This document shows, in pieces, positions 35,469 to 43,259 of a stretch of DNA of 43,259 bases. The notes below the pieces were generated by a model that was not told where the DNA came from, made no database searches, and worked only from the letters and a program-made list of their open reading frames with translations. The translations under genes and the position numbers were made by a program. The stretch comes from a virus. The stretch is from positions 1-43,259 of IMG/VR virus record IMGVR_UViG_3300007363_000035; one strand, 5' to 3'. How positions within the stretch are numbered: position 1 is the first letter of the stretch; each line of letters starts with the position of its first letter.

Positions 35469-37600
35469 TACCAGAACCCTCCTTTGAGTAGTTGTCCGTT
35501 AGCAAAGCCTTTGAGACTGAATTGTTTGCTGACTTGTGTGCGTGTTTGTACAGGTATCAAAGTAATATCAATTTCCATCTTGGTTGGTACATAACTTGCG
35601 CCAGCGGTGTTGCTGACATTTTGTTGAATGGCGCTGGGGTCTGGAACACCTTGACCAGGCGCACCTTTTTTCAGCAAGGCATTGGCCAATCTATTCAATC
35701 CTGCTAGACTTTGCCCACCTGGGTTGCTGGCCGCTGCGGCACGGCGATTCAACAGGTTAATGCCGTAATTGTTGGGACTGCCTGCTCGTATGTAGTCAAC
35801 ATCATTGGGCAGGGTGTAATTAAATGACGATATCACCACTGGATGATCTGAGAATTGGTACTGTCCAAACCCGTTCAACAAGCACACAGGCGGTGGCACA
35901 CCACGTTGTGCATCTTGTCCATAGAACATCTTGGTTGCTGAGCGAAAAAAATGTATCACTGCCAGCAAGTAGTCGGCCTCTGCGGTATCTTGAGCCGTGA
36001 ATGTGCCTCTAATTTGAATGTCCCCTACTCTGGAATTTTTGTAAAATAAGCCACGATAATTGGAGTGAACAAGATCATACTGTTCATATTGAGCTGAGTA
36101 CGTGGTAGTTATGTTGGGTGTGTAGGGAAATATTACTCCGTCCGTTTTAGCCAAAGGGGCAAGAATGCCAACCGAGTTTTTTTCATTGTACAGGTATTGT
36201 GCATTAGGTGCAAGGCTCAGTCTTACACGCCAGTCATTGTTGCCAGGTTGTTTGTATCGCGCCTGGAATGTGGCCTGTTGCCGTGCTCGGTCTCTAACAG
36301 CGGCTTCTCTGCTGGCTGCTGCCGATTCTGCAGTAGCTGGTTCAACAAAACCTCCCCCTACAAAAACTGGATTGTTGTCTTCATCAAGAGTATAGCCTGG
36401 ATTCAAAAAACCATTATCGTCGTAAGCTGTGCCGCCAATACCTGGATCAACTCCAGGGTTCACTGGTAGTTGTTGACGAGCCAGAATTTCTTCGTCGCTT
36501 AGACCCCCAGCATTTTGTCTTGCTAAGATTTCTTCATCAGACAATGTTACAGGTTGTGCTTGGCGTGCTAAAATTTCTTCATCTGACAGCCCACCAGCAT
36601 TTTGTCTGGCTAGAATTTCTTCGTCTGATAGTCCTGATTGTGGGCTAAACACAGTAGGCGGGGTGTCAGGATCGACTCGTACTGGGTTGTTGTTTTCGTC
36701 AAGTTCAAATCCAGGGCTGAGATTGCCTTCGTCGTCAAACGCTGTAGGATAAACGCTTTGTTGTGGCGGCGCTTCGGGTGCTACTTCCGCTACTCTGGTA
36801 TCAGCTACAGTTAATCCTCGAGTGCCTGTACCAGGATCTTGATCTAAGTTAACCGCAGCAGCACTGGTTGTGGTAGTGCCATTGGCTGCTGTGGGCGTCT
36901 GTTGATTTAGTTGTATTTCAGTTTTTTGATTCAATGATTCGTCGTTGCTGAAATTCACCGGAGCATTGACCGCGGCCGTTTGTGTGGTCACAGTTTCTGT
37001 AGATGTTGTGGTATTAGGTACCGTGGTTACCGTGGGGGTTCCAGGAGTTTCAGCATCAATTTGCTGATTGACCAGTTGACCTTTTTGTTCTTGCAAGGCA
37101 CGTAATTGTTCAGATCTAGCTAGATTTTCTTCAGGAGTCAATGGTGGTAACCCTTGGCGCCGGCGAAGAAAATTGCTGGGATTGTCTTTGATAAATTGAT
37201 CAATTTCTGCCTGTTTGGCAGCAGCTTCTTGAGCATAGGCCTGGCTGGCTTCGGTAGCCTGCCTGGGGCCTGCTGTGATTGTGGTTGAGCCGCCGCCACT
37301 CACAGTTTCTGTGCTGGTAGTGGTATAAGTTACAGTTTTGGCACTGGGTTGTTGACTCGGCAGTCCGTCGGCTGATTGTTTGTATTCTACTTGAGCAGGT
37401 TGATTTTGGCCAGTGACAACTTCAACATTGGGTTTAGTTCCGGTTCCAATGATCAATGCTCCCATTTTGCCATCCATGCCAATGGCATAATCTGCAAAGT
37501 CGTTGGCGCCGATGCCGGCCTGGGCCAGTGCGGCATCTTCCGAAATGCCCGATTGAATTAATTTGTTGTATGTTGCTGCTTTGCCTGCATCGTACGCCAT
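35468..37600 (-). CDS. Virion structural protein, tail or baseplate (710 aa)
   Basis: The N-terminal third is low-complexity (Thr, Ser, Gln, Ala, Pro), and a repeat block follows at residues about 324-380, where LSDEEILARQ occurs four times. Two related units (AFDDEGNLSPGFELDENNNP and AYDDNGFLNPGYTLDEDNNP) flank the block. The folded part is C-terminal, from residue about 460: NNDWRVRLSLAPNAQYLY, then IFPYTPNITTTYSAQYEQYD, HSNYRGLFYKNSRVGDIQI, FTAQDTAEADYLLAVIHFFR, and a final KGFANGQLLKGGFW. This C-terminal pattern is one I associate with virion proteins near gp53 in marine T4-like phages; a tail-tube junction role like T4 gp48 or gp54 is possible but unproven. AGGAAC precedes the ATG and a late promoter candidate lies 20 nt upstream. 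Confidence 0.77.
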   Translation of the reverse strand: MAYDAGKAATYNKLIQSGISEDAALAQAGIGANDFADYAIGMDGKMGALIIGTGTKPNVEVVTGQNQPAQVEYKQSADGLPSQQPSAKTVTYTTTSTETVSGGGSTTITAGPRQATEASQAYAQEAAAKQAEIDQFIKDNPSNFLRRRQGLPPLTPEENLARSEQLRALQEQKGQLVNQQIDAETPGTPTVTTVPNTTTSTETVTTQTAAVNAPVNFSNDESLNQKTEIQLNQQTPTAANGTTTTSAAAVNLDQDPGTGTRGLTVADTRVAEVAPEAPPQQSVYPTAFDDEGNLSPGFELDENNNPVRVDPDTPPTVFSPQSGLSDEEILARQNAGGLSDEEILARQAQPVTLSDEEILARQNAGGLSDEEILARQQLPVNPGVDPGIGGTAYDDNGFLNPGYTLDEDNNPVFVGGGFVEPATAESAAASREAAVRDRARQQATFQARYKQPGNNDWRVRLSLAPNAQYLYNEKNSVGILAPLAKTDGVIFPYTPNITTTYSAQYEQYDLVHSNYRGLFYKNSRVGDIQIRGTFTAQDTAEADYLLAVIHFFRSATKMFYGQDAQRGVPPPVCLLNGFGQYQFSDHPVVISSFNYTLPNDVDYIRAGSPNNYGINLLNRRAAAASNPGGQSLAGLNRLANALLKKGAPGQGVPDPSAIQQNVSNTAGASYVPTKMEIDITLIPVQTRTQVSKQFSLKGFANGQLLKGGFW
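36461..36631 (-). repeat. LSDEEILARQ protein repeat (four copies)
   Basis: This stretch of the 710-aa gene encodes four copies of LSDEEILARQ, alternating with two linker types (NAGG and a Pro/Val linker). The 1-2-1-2 pattern points to duplication of a two-unit block. The acidic helical unit could be a flexible linker or a binding motif. Confidence 0.85.
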
Positions 37601-37620
37601 GACGGTTTGTTCCTATCACT

Positions 37621-37628
37621 TATTTAAC
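37621..37628 (-). promoter_or_regulatory. Late promoter candidate (GTTAAATA)
   Basis: On the minus strand this box matches TATAAATA at 6 of 8 positions and lies 20 nt before the ATG of the 710-aa gene, with AGGAAC in between. It is followed by AGTGA, as at 9262. It would start the long baseplate transcript. Confidence 0.55.
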
Positions 37629-37659
37629 CATTTTTAAAACGGCGTATTTTAACCATAGG

Positions 37660-37687
37660 TTGACAACTGTTGTAAATATGTTACAAT
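37660..37687 (+). promoter_or_regulatory. Sigma70-type promoter for the plus-strand operon
   Basis: A perfect TTGACA (37660-37665) and TACAAT (37682-37687) are 16 bp apart. This is the best host-type promoter in the window, and it drives the late sigma factor gene and probably the genes after it. It needs no phage factor, in keeping with early expression. Confidence 0.82.
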
Positions 37688-37698
37688 AAGTACTAATC

Positions 37699-37704
37699 AG
37701 GAGA
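37699..37704 (+). promoter_or_regulatory. Ribosome binding site AGGAGA for the sigma factor gene
   Basis: AGGAGA stands 11 nt before the ATG at 37716 but only 2 nt before the in-frame TTG at 37707. This decides in favour of the ATG start. Confidence 0.8.
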
Positions 37705-37715
37705 TTTTGTCACTT

Positions 37716-38612
37716 ATGACTCTTATACCAAAAGCCGCGCCGCGAGTTAACTATCTCAACAACAGAGACATTTTAAAAGAAATTCACCTAAGCAAAAACA
37801 ACTACTGCTGGTTCCGAGACCGTGATCTTGACCATCAATACGATATTATTTTGCCATCTATAGAACGAATCAATCAACGTACCATTGCAGAAGCAAGACG
37901 TAATCGAGCTGACCGTCTCAAACGCGAAGGCATTATTGTGGATCCAAAAAAAATACCCAACATAGACATTGTGTTCCGTATTACATGTTGGGATCATATA
38001 CCACGGGCACCCAAAAAACTAACCAAAGCCGAGCAAAAAAAGCGTAAGCTAGAAGATATTCTAGATCTAGACGATGTTATTGAAGACGATTCAATGGCAG
38101 ACATTGTGGACGTTCCTGTGCTAGATCTGAACCATGTTAGAGTAAACTTTCCACCTTTTGAACACTACCGTATAGACGAAGAGAAAAAGCCTTATATTGT
38201 GGGTCGCTCACACTGGAAAGGTGATTTGGCCACAGGAGAGTTTTCCAAAGATCACGGCGACATGACCAAGAAATTGGCCATGATGTTTATGAAACTGTGC
38301 GAGCGCTATGCCACACGATCGAACTGGCGCGGCTACACCTACAACGAAGAAATGCGCGGGCAAGCACTACTACAACTCAGTCAAATTGGCCTGCAATTTG
38401 ACGAGTCAAAATCACAAAATCCCTTTGCCTATTACACCGCTGCCATTACCAACAGTTTTACTCGTATCCTGAATATTGAAAAGAAGAATCAAAACATACG
38501 TGATGACATTTTAGAAATGAACGGGCTCAATCCTTCGTGGACCCGCCAGAATTCTGGCAAACATTCAATGGCTGCCATGAGCGGGCCGGTTGTGTCTAGC
38601 CTGGATGAGTAA
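37716..38612 (+). CDS. 55: Late transcription sigma factor, gp55-like (298 aa)
   Basis: This is a phage sigma factor that directs host RNA polymerase to TATAAATA late promoters. The region at residues about 196-258 matches the sigma region 2-like core of T4 gp55: RYATRSNWRGYTYNEEM, then DESKSQNPFAYYTAAITNSF and RILNIEKKNQNI. T4 gp55 is 185 aa. This protein has about 110 extra N-terminal residues (NYLNNRDILKEIHLSK and a charged Lys/Glu stretch at 97-130), and the C-terminal tail ends PVVSSLDE. The start is set at the ATG at 37716 because of the AGGAGA site; an in-frame TTG lies 9 bases earlier. It is the first gene of the plus-strand run and its product probably controls the minus-strand late genes through the five late-type boxes found here. 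Confidence 0.88.
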   Translation: MTLIPKAAPRVNYLNNRDILKEIHLSKNNYCWFRDRDLDHQYDIILPSIERINQRTIAEARRNRADRLKREGIIVDPKKIPNIDIVFRITCWDHIPRAPKKLTKAEQKKRKLEDILDLDDVIEDDSMADIVDVPVLDLNHVRVNFPPFEHYRIDEEKKPYIVGRSHWKGDLATGEFSKDHGDMTKKLAMMFMKLCERYATRSNWRGYTYNEEMRGQALLQLSQIGLQFDESKSQNPFAYYTAAITNSFTRILNIEKKNQNIRDDILEMNGLNPSWTRQNSGKHSMAAMSGPVVSSLDE

Positions 38613-38624
38613 TACAAAACTAAG

Positions 38625-40217
38625 ATGACTAGTCTATTTGTTGAAGATGATTCGTTGCAATCAATCAGAAATAAATTATCCAACCAGTATCAAGTTGAGT
38701 GTACTATTTTCATTGAAGAGATAGAAAATTCCCCAAGTTCTTTTTTATATAAAAAGTTAATACCGTTATACCAACCAGTATATCGTGCTCAACAACGCTT
38801 TGTTTTTTTTAACTTTGCGCCTATACAAAAAACAACATTAGATCACGTTATTGCAACATTACAATACATCGATATTTCTCCATATTTTATATTAGTAGTC
38901 ACTAATCAGGAATCAACTGCTTCCTATTTCAAATCGTTGCCTGAGCCTATTTCTGTAATCCTATCGTCTGAATCGTCTCATCTTCAAAAAAATATTACAG
39001 AAATAAAACCACTGTTCAATACTGATAAAAGAATGTGTGCCCATGCCTGGGCAGGACTGCATGTCAACCCCGATGGCACCACCAGATTATGCTGTGAAGA
39101 TCGTGATTTGATCAAGGATACTCAAGGTACGCCATATAACATAAAAACCACCGACATTTTAGACATCCTAGATAGTGAGCACATTAAAAAAGTAAGGCAT
39201 CAATTTAGGCAAGGAGTAACTCCGCCTGGGTGTAATAATTGTTTAAAAATAGAATCTGTCGGGGGGACTAGTAAAAAATCATTAACTCCATTCAAGTTAG
39301 AAAATATCTACGGCAACATCAATTGGGAATCTGATTCAATTGACTCAATGGGATGGATTGGCGGGCATCTCGGTAATCTATGCAATCTCAAATGCAGAAT
39401 ATGTAACGAAACTTATAGTTCTAGCATTGCTGCTGAAAAAATAAAATTTAGCTTGTATGAAAACAAAAAACAAGATCCAGTGTATAAATTTTTTGCCAAC
39501 ACCTGGGCTGACTACAGCAATACATTTTATAGCAACCTAAAACAGATAGTCCCGCCAATTAAAAATTTTGAATTTCTAGGAGGGGAGCCGTTGTTGATGT
39601 TGGAGAATATCAAATTTATGCAACACCTAATAGATTCTGGGATTAGCCAGGACTGCATATTTGAGTTTGTTACCAACGGAACACAATATCCAGAAATTTT
39701 TGATCATGCTGATAAATTTAAACGGTTAACTATAACAGTAAGCATTGATAACTTAGGCAAAAGATTTGAGCTTGAAAGATCTGGTGCGTCATGGAACATT
39801 GTGGAAACTAATTTAGAAAAATTAATCAATCGAAAAAATTCATGTAGTTCAATGAAAATAGGAGTTAGTATAACTGTGAACATACAAAATGTATATTATT
39901 TGCCTGAACTAATTGCATGGCTTACCAGCAAAGGTATCAGTCACTACTACTACAATTTCCTATCTACTCCATCTTGGCTTAGCCTCAACGGCCTAACAAG
40001 CAATGCCAAAATTATAGTTTTAGATAAATTGCTATCGGCAGAGTTACCTCAACAAGATCAAACAATGTTAGCAACAGTAATACAACAGGTGCAACAATCT
40101 GCCACGTCTAACGGCCAAAAATTTTGTGCGGAAATGAAAAAATTAGATGCCATTCGCTCACAAACTTTTAATTTGACTCACAAAGAGATTGCAGAAGCAA
40201 TGGGATACATGCTATAA
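38625..40217 (+). CDS. Second twitch-type radical SAM protein (530 aa)
   Basis: This is a radical SAM enzyme with CX3CX2C at C253, C257 and C260 (CNLKCRIC) and GGEP at residues 319-322. A second Cys set precedes the barrel: C138, the pair C156/C157, and C203/C206 (CNNC), within a segment CAHAWAGLHVNPDGTTRLCC typical of twitch radical SAM proteins. The first 130 residues are an extra domain that I do not recognise. The gene lies between the gp55-like and gp47 genes, which are adjacent or close in many T4-like phages, so it looks inserted. It is AT-richer than its neighbours: bases 39721-39780 have 19 G+C in 60, against 33 in 60 at 42601-42660 in gp46. Its substrate is unknown. It shares only the family, not close sequence, with the radical SAM protein at 548. 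Confidence 0.88.
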   Translation: MTSLFVEDDSLQSIRNKLSNQYQVECTIFIEEIENSPSSFLYKKLIPLYQPVYRAQQRFVFFNFAPIQKTTLDHVIATLQYIDISPYFILVVTNQESTASYFKSLPEPISVILSSESSHLQKNITEIKPLFNTDKRMCAHAWAGLHVNPDGTTRLCCEDRDLIKDTQGTPYNIKTTDILDILDSEHIKKVRHQFRQGVTPPGCNNCLKIESVGGTSKKSLTPFKLENIYGNINWESDSIDSMGWIGGHLGNLCNLKCRICNETYSSSIAAEKIKFSLYENKKQDPVYKFFANTWADYSNTFYSNLKQIVPPIKNFEFLGGEPLLMLENIKFMQHLIDSGISQDCIFEFVTNGTQYPEIFDHADKFKRLTITVSIDNLGKRFELERSGASWNIVETNLEKLINRKNSCSSMKIGVSITVNIQNVYYLPELIAWLTSKGISHYYYNFLSTPSWLSLNGLTSNAKIIVLDKLLSAELPQQDQTMLATVIQQVQQSATSNGQKFCAEMKKLDAIRSQTFNLTHKEIAEAMGYML

Positions 40218-40218
40218 T
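40210..40218 (+). promoter_or_regulatory. Extended -10 promoter candidate for gp47
   Basis: TGCTATAAT is a perfect extended -10 element, formed by the last codons and stop of the radical SAM gene. The gp47 ATG begins 8 nt after it, and no ribosome binding site is visible. A good -35 box is missing. It may be a real start of a near-leaderless gp47 mRNA or a chance match. Confidence 0.35.
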
Positions 40219-40225
40219 ATTGTTT

Positions 40226-41242
40226 ATGACTAACCTATTCCGGAAGGCTGCGATCTTTACAGACATCCACTTTGGCCTAAAGTCCAATAGCACACTACAC
40301 AACGAAGATTGTTTGGCATTTGTAAAGTGGGCCACTGCTCGAGCAAAGGAAGAAGGTTGTGAAACCTGTTTGTTTTTGGGTGACTGGCACAACAGCCGTG
40401 CCAGTTTAAACATTGTTACTTTGAACTACAGCCTGCGAGCCTTGGAGCACTTGAATGACAATTTTGAGCGGGTTTTCTTTATTCCTGGCAATCATGACTT
40501 ATATTATCGTGATAAGCGAGATATTCAGTCCGTCGAGTGGGCTCGACACCTCCCAAAGATACAAATTTGTAATGATTGGTTTAGTTCTGGGAACGTTGTC
40601 ATTGCTCCTTGGCTCGTTGGTGATGATCATCGCCGACTAGCTAAAATGTCCGGTAAATATTTGTTTGGGCACTTTGAACTGCCAGGCTACTTGATGAATG
40701 CCATGGTGGAAATGCCCGATCATGGCGAAATCTGCAGAGAGGACCTTGGTGGGTTTGAACATGTCTACACTGGTCACTTCCACAAAAGGCAAACCAAAAA
40801 GAATATCACCTACATTGGCAACTGTTTCCCACACAATTATGCCGATGCCGGCGATGACGAACGAGGCCTGACTGTATTAGAGTGGGGTCAAGAGCCGGTG
40901 TATCATGCCTGGCCTGATCAGCCCACCTACAGAGTCTATGGTCTTGCCAATGTCATTGATCACGCTGACCAGTTATTAAAGCCCAAGATGCATGTGCGTG
41001 TTAACTTAGACATTGAAATCAGTTATGAAGAAGCAGGGTTTATCAAAGACAATTTTGTAAATAATTACAACCTGCGTGAAATGGCCCTGTTGCCCAACAA
41101 GACCCAAGGCGTAGAAGAAGATCTCGCGCCAGGCGACGTTAAATTTGAGAGTGTGGATCAAATTGTCACCGATCAAATTACCAACATTGAAAGTGAATTT
41201 TACGATAACAAATTGTTGTTGAAAATTTATCAAAGTCTATGA
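40226..41242 (+). CDS. 47: Recombination nuclease subunit, gp47-like (SbcD/Mre11 family)
   Basis: This is the nuclease half of the phage Mre11/Rad50-type complex, which trims DNA ends for recombination-dependent replication. The metallophosphoesterase motifs are all present: DIHFG (D13, H15), GDWH (D53), GNHD (N89, H90, D91), GHFE (H149) and GHFH (H184, H186). At 338 aa it is the same size as T4 gp47 (339 aa). An in-frame TTG at 40220 is possible, but the ATG at 40226 gives the expected N-terminus. The 3' end overlaps gp46 as ATGA, typical for a translationally coupled complex. Confidence 0.93.
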   Translation: MTNLFRKAAIFTDIHFGLKSNSTLHNEDCLAFVKWATARAKEEGCETCLFLGDWHNSRASLNIVTLNYSLRALEHLNDNFERVFFIPGNHDLYYRDKRDIQSVEWARHLPKIQICNDWFSSGNVVIAPWLVGDDHRRLAKMSGKYLFGHFELPGYLMNAMVEMPDHGEICREDLGGFEHVYTGHFHKRQTKKNITYIGNCFPHNYADAGDDERGLTVLEWGQEPVYHAWPDQPTYRVYGLANVIDHADQLLKPKMHVRVNLDIEISYEEAGFIKDNFVNNYNLREMALLPNKTQGVEEDLAPGDVKFESVDQIVTDQITNIESEFYDNKLLLKIYQSL

Positions 41243-43002
41243 TCTCAATAAAAAATCTTACTGTTCGAAACTTCATGAGTGTGGGCAATACCACACAGGG
41301 CATTGACTTTGATCGAGGCGACTTAACCCTGGTCCTAGGCGAGAACCTAGACATGGGCGGTGATGGTAGTCGCAACGGTACAGGTAAAACCACAATCATC
41401 AATGCCTTAAGCTATGCCTTGTATGGCACAGCTCTTAGCAATATACGCAAGGACAATCTAGTAAACAAAACCAATGGTCGGAACATGTTGGTGGGTCTTG
41501 AATTTGATGTTGGCGGCAAGGCGTATCGAATTGAGCGCGGGCGCAAACCCAATGTGTTAAAGTTCTACGTCAATGACGAAGAACAGTCAGCTACAGATGA
41601 AGCACAAGGCGACAGTCGTGAAACACAGGATGCCATTGAAGGCATTCTGGGCATGAGTCATGACATGTTCAAACACATCTTGGCCTTGAACACCTACACA
41701 GAAGCATTTTTGTCCATGAAGGCCAACGATCAACGTAACATGATCGAACAGTTGTTGGGCATTACTCTACTGAGCGAACGTGCTGAAAAGATCAAAGAAC
41801 TAAACAAGGCCGCCAAAGACGCAATACATGCCGAAGAGATACGCATTCGTGCAGTACAAGAAGCCAACATTCGTATTCAAGAACAAATTGACAGTTTGCG
41901 AAAGCGCCAGCGGCTGTGGACTGTTAAAAGAGATGAGGATGTGGCCACACTCAAACAGGCCATTGCTGACCTTGAACACATTGACATTGAGTCAGAAATT
42001 CAAGCACATAGAAACCTAGAAGCATACCATATTCAGCAAAAGGCCATCAACGAAGCCAACAAGTACATTCGACAGATCGATGCCGATGATGTCAAACAAA
42101 CCCGGCTGTTGGAAAAACTCAAGAACGAAATTGCAGCTCTAGACGACCACAAATGTCATGCTTGTGGTCAAGAACTGCATGACGACAAGCAAACTGAATT
42201 AAAGCAGGCCAAACAGGCCTTGGTTCAAGAAACAGCACTACAACTACTAGCCAACGACACACAGAGAATGGAGCATCAAGACACCTTGACCAAACTAGGC
42301 AAGTTGGGCACGGCTCCCACGGTGTTTTATGACACGCTGGAAAATGCTCTCAATCACAAAAACAGTTTGACCACACTCAAAGGCAACTTGGCCACACGTG
42401 AACTTGATGTAGATCCTTACGGTGAGCAAATCTCAGACATGGAGGGGCAGGCCCTGCAGACCGTCAGCTATGACACCATCAACGAGCTCACACGTTTACA
42501 AGACCATCAAGAGTTTTTGATCAAGCTGTTGACCAGCAAAGATAGTTTTGTTCGTAAGAAAATTATTGATCAAAATCTTGCCTACTTGAATCAACGGCTC
42601 ACACACTACCTGGATCGTATTGGCCTGCCGCACACGGTTCGATTCATGAACGACCTCACTGTGAGCATTGAAGAACTGGGTCGTGAGCTGGACTTTGACA
42701 ACTTGAGTCGCGGCGAGCGTGGCAGATTGATCTTGAGCATGAGCTGGGCTTTTCGTGATGTTTGGGAAAGTCTGTATCATCCTATTAATTTGCTGTTCAT
42801 TGACGAGCTCATGGACAATGGCTTGGACACGCAGGGCGTGGAGAATGGCCTGGCCTTGCTGAAGAAAATGAGCCGGGAGCGCAACAAGAGCGTTTGGCTT
42901 GTGAGTCACAAAGATGAACTAGCTGGGCGTGTGGAGAACATTCTCAAAGTGGTTAAGGAAAATGGCTTTACCAGCTACAACACGGATGTTGACATGGCAT
43001 AA
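41239..43002 (+). CDS. 46: Recombination ATPase subunit, gp46-like (SbcC/Rad50 family, 587 aa)
   Basis: This is the ATPase half of the nuclease complex. Walker A is SRNGTGKT at residues 44-51, with Ser in place of the usual first Gly and a short insertion (ENLDMGGDG) before it compared with T4 gp46. A central coiled coil carries the zinc-hook CHAC at C306 and C309, where two molecules join. The ABC signature is LSRGE in the C-terminal part, and Walker B is LLFIDE with D522 and E523. The H-loop is in VSHKDE. Length is close to T4 gp46 (560 aa). It works with gp47, whose stop it overlaps. The shifted P-loop appears normal for relatives in aquatic phages. Confidence 0.93.
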   Translation: MISIKNLTVRNFMSVGNTTQGIDFDRGDLTLVLGENLDMGGDGSRNGTGKTTIINALSYALYGTALSNIRKDNLVNKTNGRNMLVGLEFDVGGKAYRIERGRKPNVLKFYVNDEEQSATDEAQGDSRETQDAIEGILGMSHDMFKHILALNTYTEAFLSMKANDQRNMIEQLLGITLLSERAEKIKELNKAAKDAIHAEEIRIRAVQEANIRIQEQIDSLRKRQRLWTVKRDEDVATLKQAIADLEHIDIESEIQAHRNLEAYHIQQKAINEANKYIRQIDADDVKQTRLLEKLKNEIAALDDHKCHACGQELHDDKQTELKQAKQALVQETALQLLANDTQRMEHQDTLTKLGKLGTAPTVFYDTLENALNHKNSLTTLKGNLATRELDVDPYGEQISDMEGQALQTVSYDTINELTRLQDHQEFLIKLLTSKDSFVRKKIIDQNLAYLNQRLTHYLDRIGLPHTVRFMNDLTVSIEELGRELDFDNLSRGERGRLILSMSWAFRDVWESLYHPINLLFIDELMDNGLDTQGVENGLALLKKMSRERNKSVWLVSHKDELAGRVENILKVVKENGFTSYNTDVDMA

Positions 43003-43046
43003 TATAAAATTTTAATTGCAGGCAGAAATCAGGTAACTAAGCATGA

Positions 43047-43259
43047 ATGACATGGCTTTACAACAATCAACTAGTAGACTTTCTCCCCGAAGATTGCGTG
43101 GGTTTTGTTTATATCATAACTAATCTTACCAACAATCGCAAATACATAGGCAAAAAACTAGCAAAATTCTCAAAGACTACACAGAAAACAGTCAAACTCA
43201 AAAACGGCAACAAGAAAAAACGAAAAATTCGCAGCAAGATTGATTCGGATTGGCGAGAC
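43047..43259 (+). CDS. GIY-YIG domain protein, SegE-like, partial
   Basis: This frame runs off the right edge after 71 codons. The segment VGFVYIITNLTNNRKYIGKK (residues 18-37) has the two signature motifs of the GIY-YIG nuclease fold: the first in variant form (FVY) and the second complete (YIG). It is followed by a very basic stretch (NGNKKKRKIRSK) that could bind DNA. The start is the ATG at 43047, with AGGT about 12 nt upstream; the ATG at 43043 is in another frame and closes soon. Related proteins are annotated as SegE-like endonucleases in T4-like phages, but catalytic residues lie beyond the window. It could be a homing enzyme or a domesticated nuclease. Confidence 0.75.
   Translation, partial: MTWLYNNQLVDFLPEDCVGFVYIITNLTNNRKYIGKKLAKFSKTTQKTVKLKNGNKKKRKIRSKIDSDWRD

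Noticed and set aside
42496-42909. Minus-strand open frame of 137 codons
   Set aside because: It lies fully inside gp46, whose family motifs continue on the plus strand.
43043-43045. ATG as start of the GIY-YIG gene
   Set aside because: It is in a different frame that closes after about 26 codons; the ATG at 43047 opens the frame with the YIG motif.

Overview
The window is part of the genome of a contractile-tailed, T4-like phage (myovirus), most likely from an aquatic habitat. The evidence is a baseplate gene block (gp25, gp6, a gp5-like hub spike, a small gp53-like protein), T4-type late promoters with TATAAATA-like -10 boxes, a gp55-like late sigma factor, and the gp47/gp46 recombination nuclease pair. 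Genes are tightly packed, with many 1-17 bp overlaps and no gap longer than about 115 bp. I saw no tRNA, integrase, CRISPR array or insertion sequence. The host cannot be named from this window. Its base composition is moderate (about half G+C in some genes, much lower in a few accessory genes).

Layout. (1) Bases 1-5699, minus strand: an accessory cluster. It starts with a conserved 101-aa protein, then three GT-A-like glycosyltransferase candidates (two of them tandem paralogues), a small unknown protein, a sulfotransferase-like protein, a radical SAM protein of the twitch type, and a partial unknown protein running off the left edge. (2) Bases 5700-5754: a short intergenic gap with a hairpin terminator that overlaps a promoter for the accessory cluster. 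(3) Bases 5755-9254, minus strand: fibre and adhesin-type structural genes plus a 49-aa gene. (4) Bases 9275-24451, minus strand: one uninterrupted gene for a 5058-residue virion protein, about 35% of the window. (5) Bases 24451-37600, minus strand: the baseplate block. (6) Bases 37601-37715: a divergent control region with a late promoter candidate for the minus strand and a strong sigma70-type promoter for the plus strand. (7) Bases 37716-43259, plus strand: gp55-like sigma factor, a second twitch radical SAM protein, gp47, gp46, and the start of a GIY-YIG protein.

How it fits together. The plus-strand genes look early or middle: a host-type promoter drives the late sigma factor and the recombination genes. 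The sigma factor would then switch on the minus-strand structural genes from the TATAAATA-like sites at about 8.5, 9.3, 27.95, 28.36 and 37.6 kb. The accessory cluster has its own host-type promoter, so it may be expressed earlier than the structural genes.

The parts most worth a second look are: the giant protein, with FG-GAP-like units and a cupredoxin-like module that has lost most of its copper ligands; the radical SAM, sulfotransferase and glycosyltransferase cluster; the second radical SAM gene between the sigma factor and gp47; and several genes whose -10 box lies only 5-8 nt from the start codon with no ribosome binding site, which suggests leaderless mRNAs.
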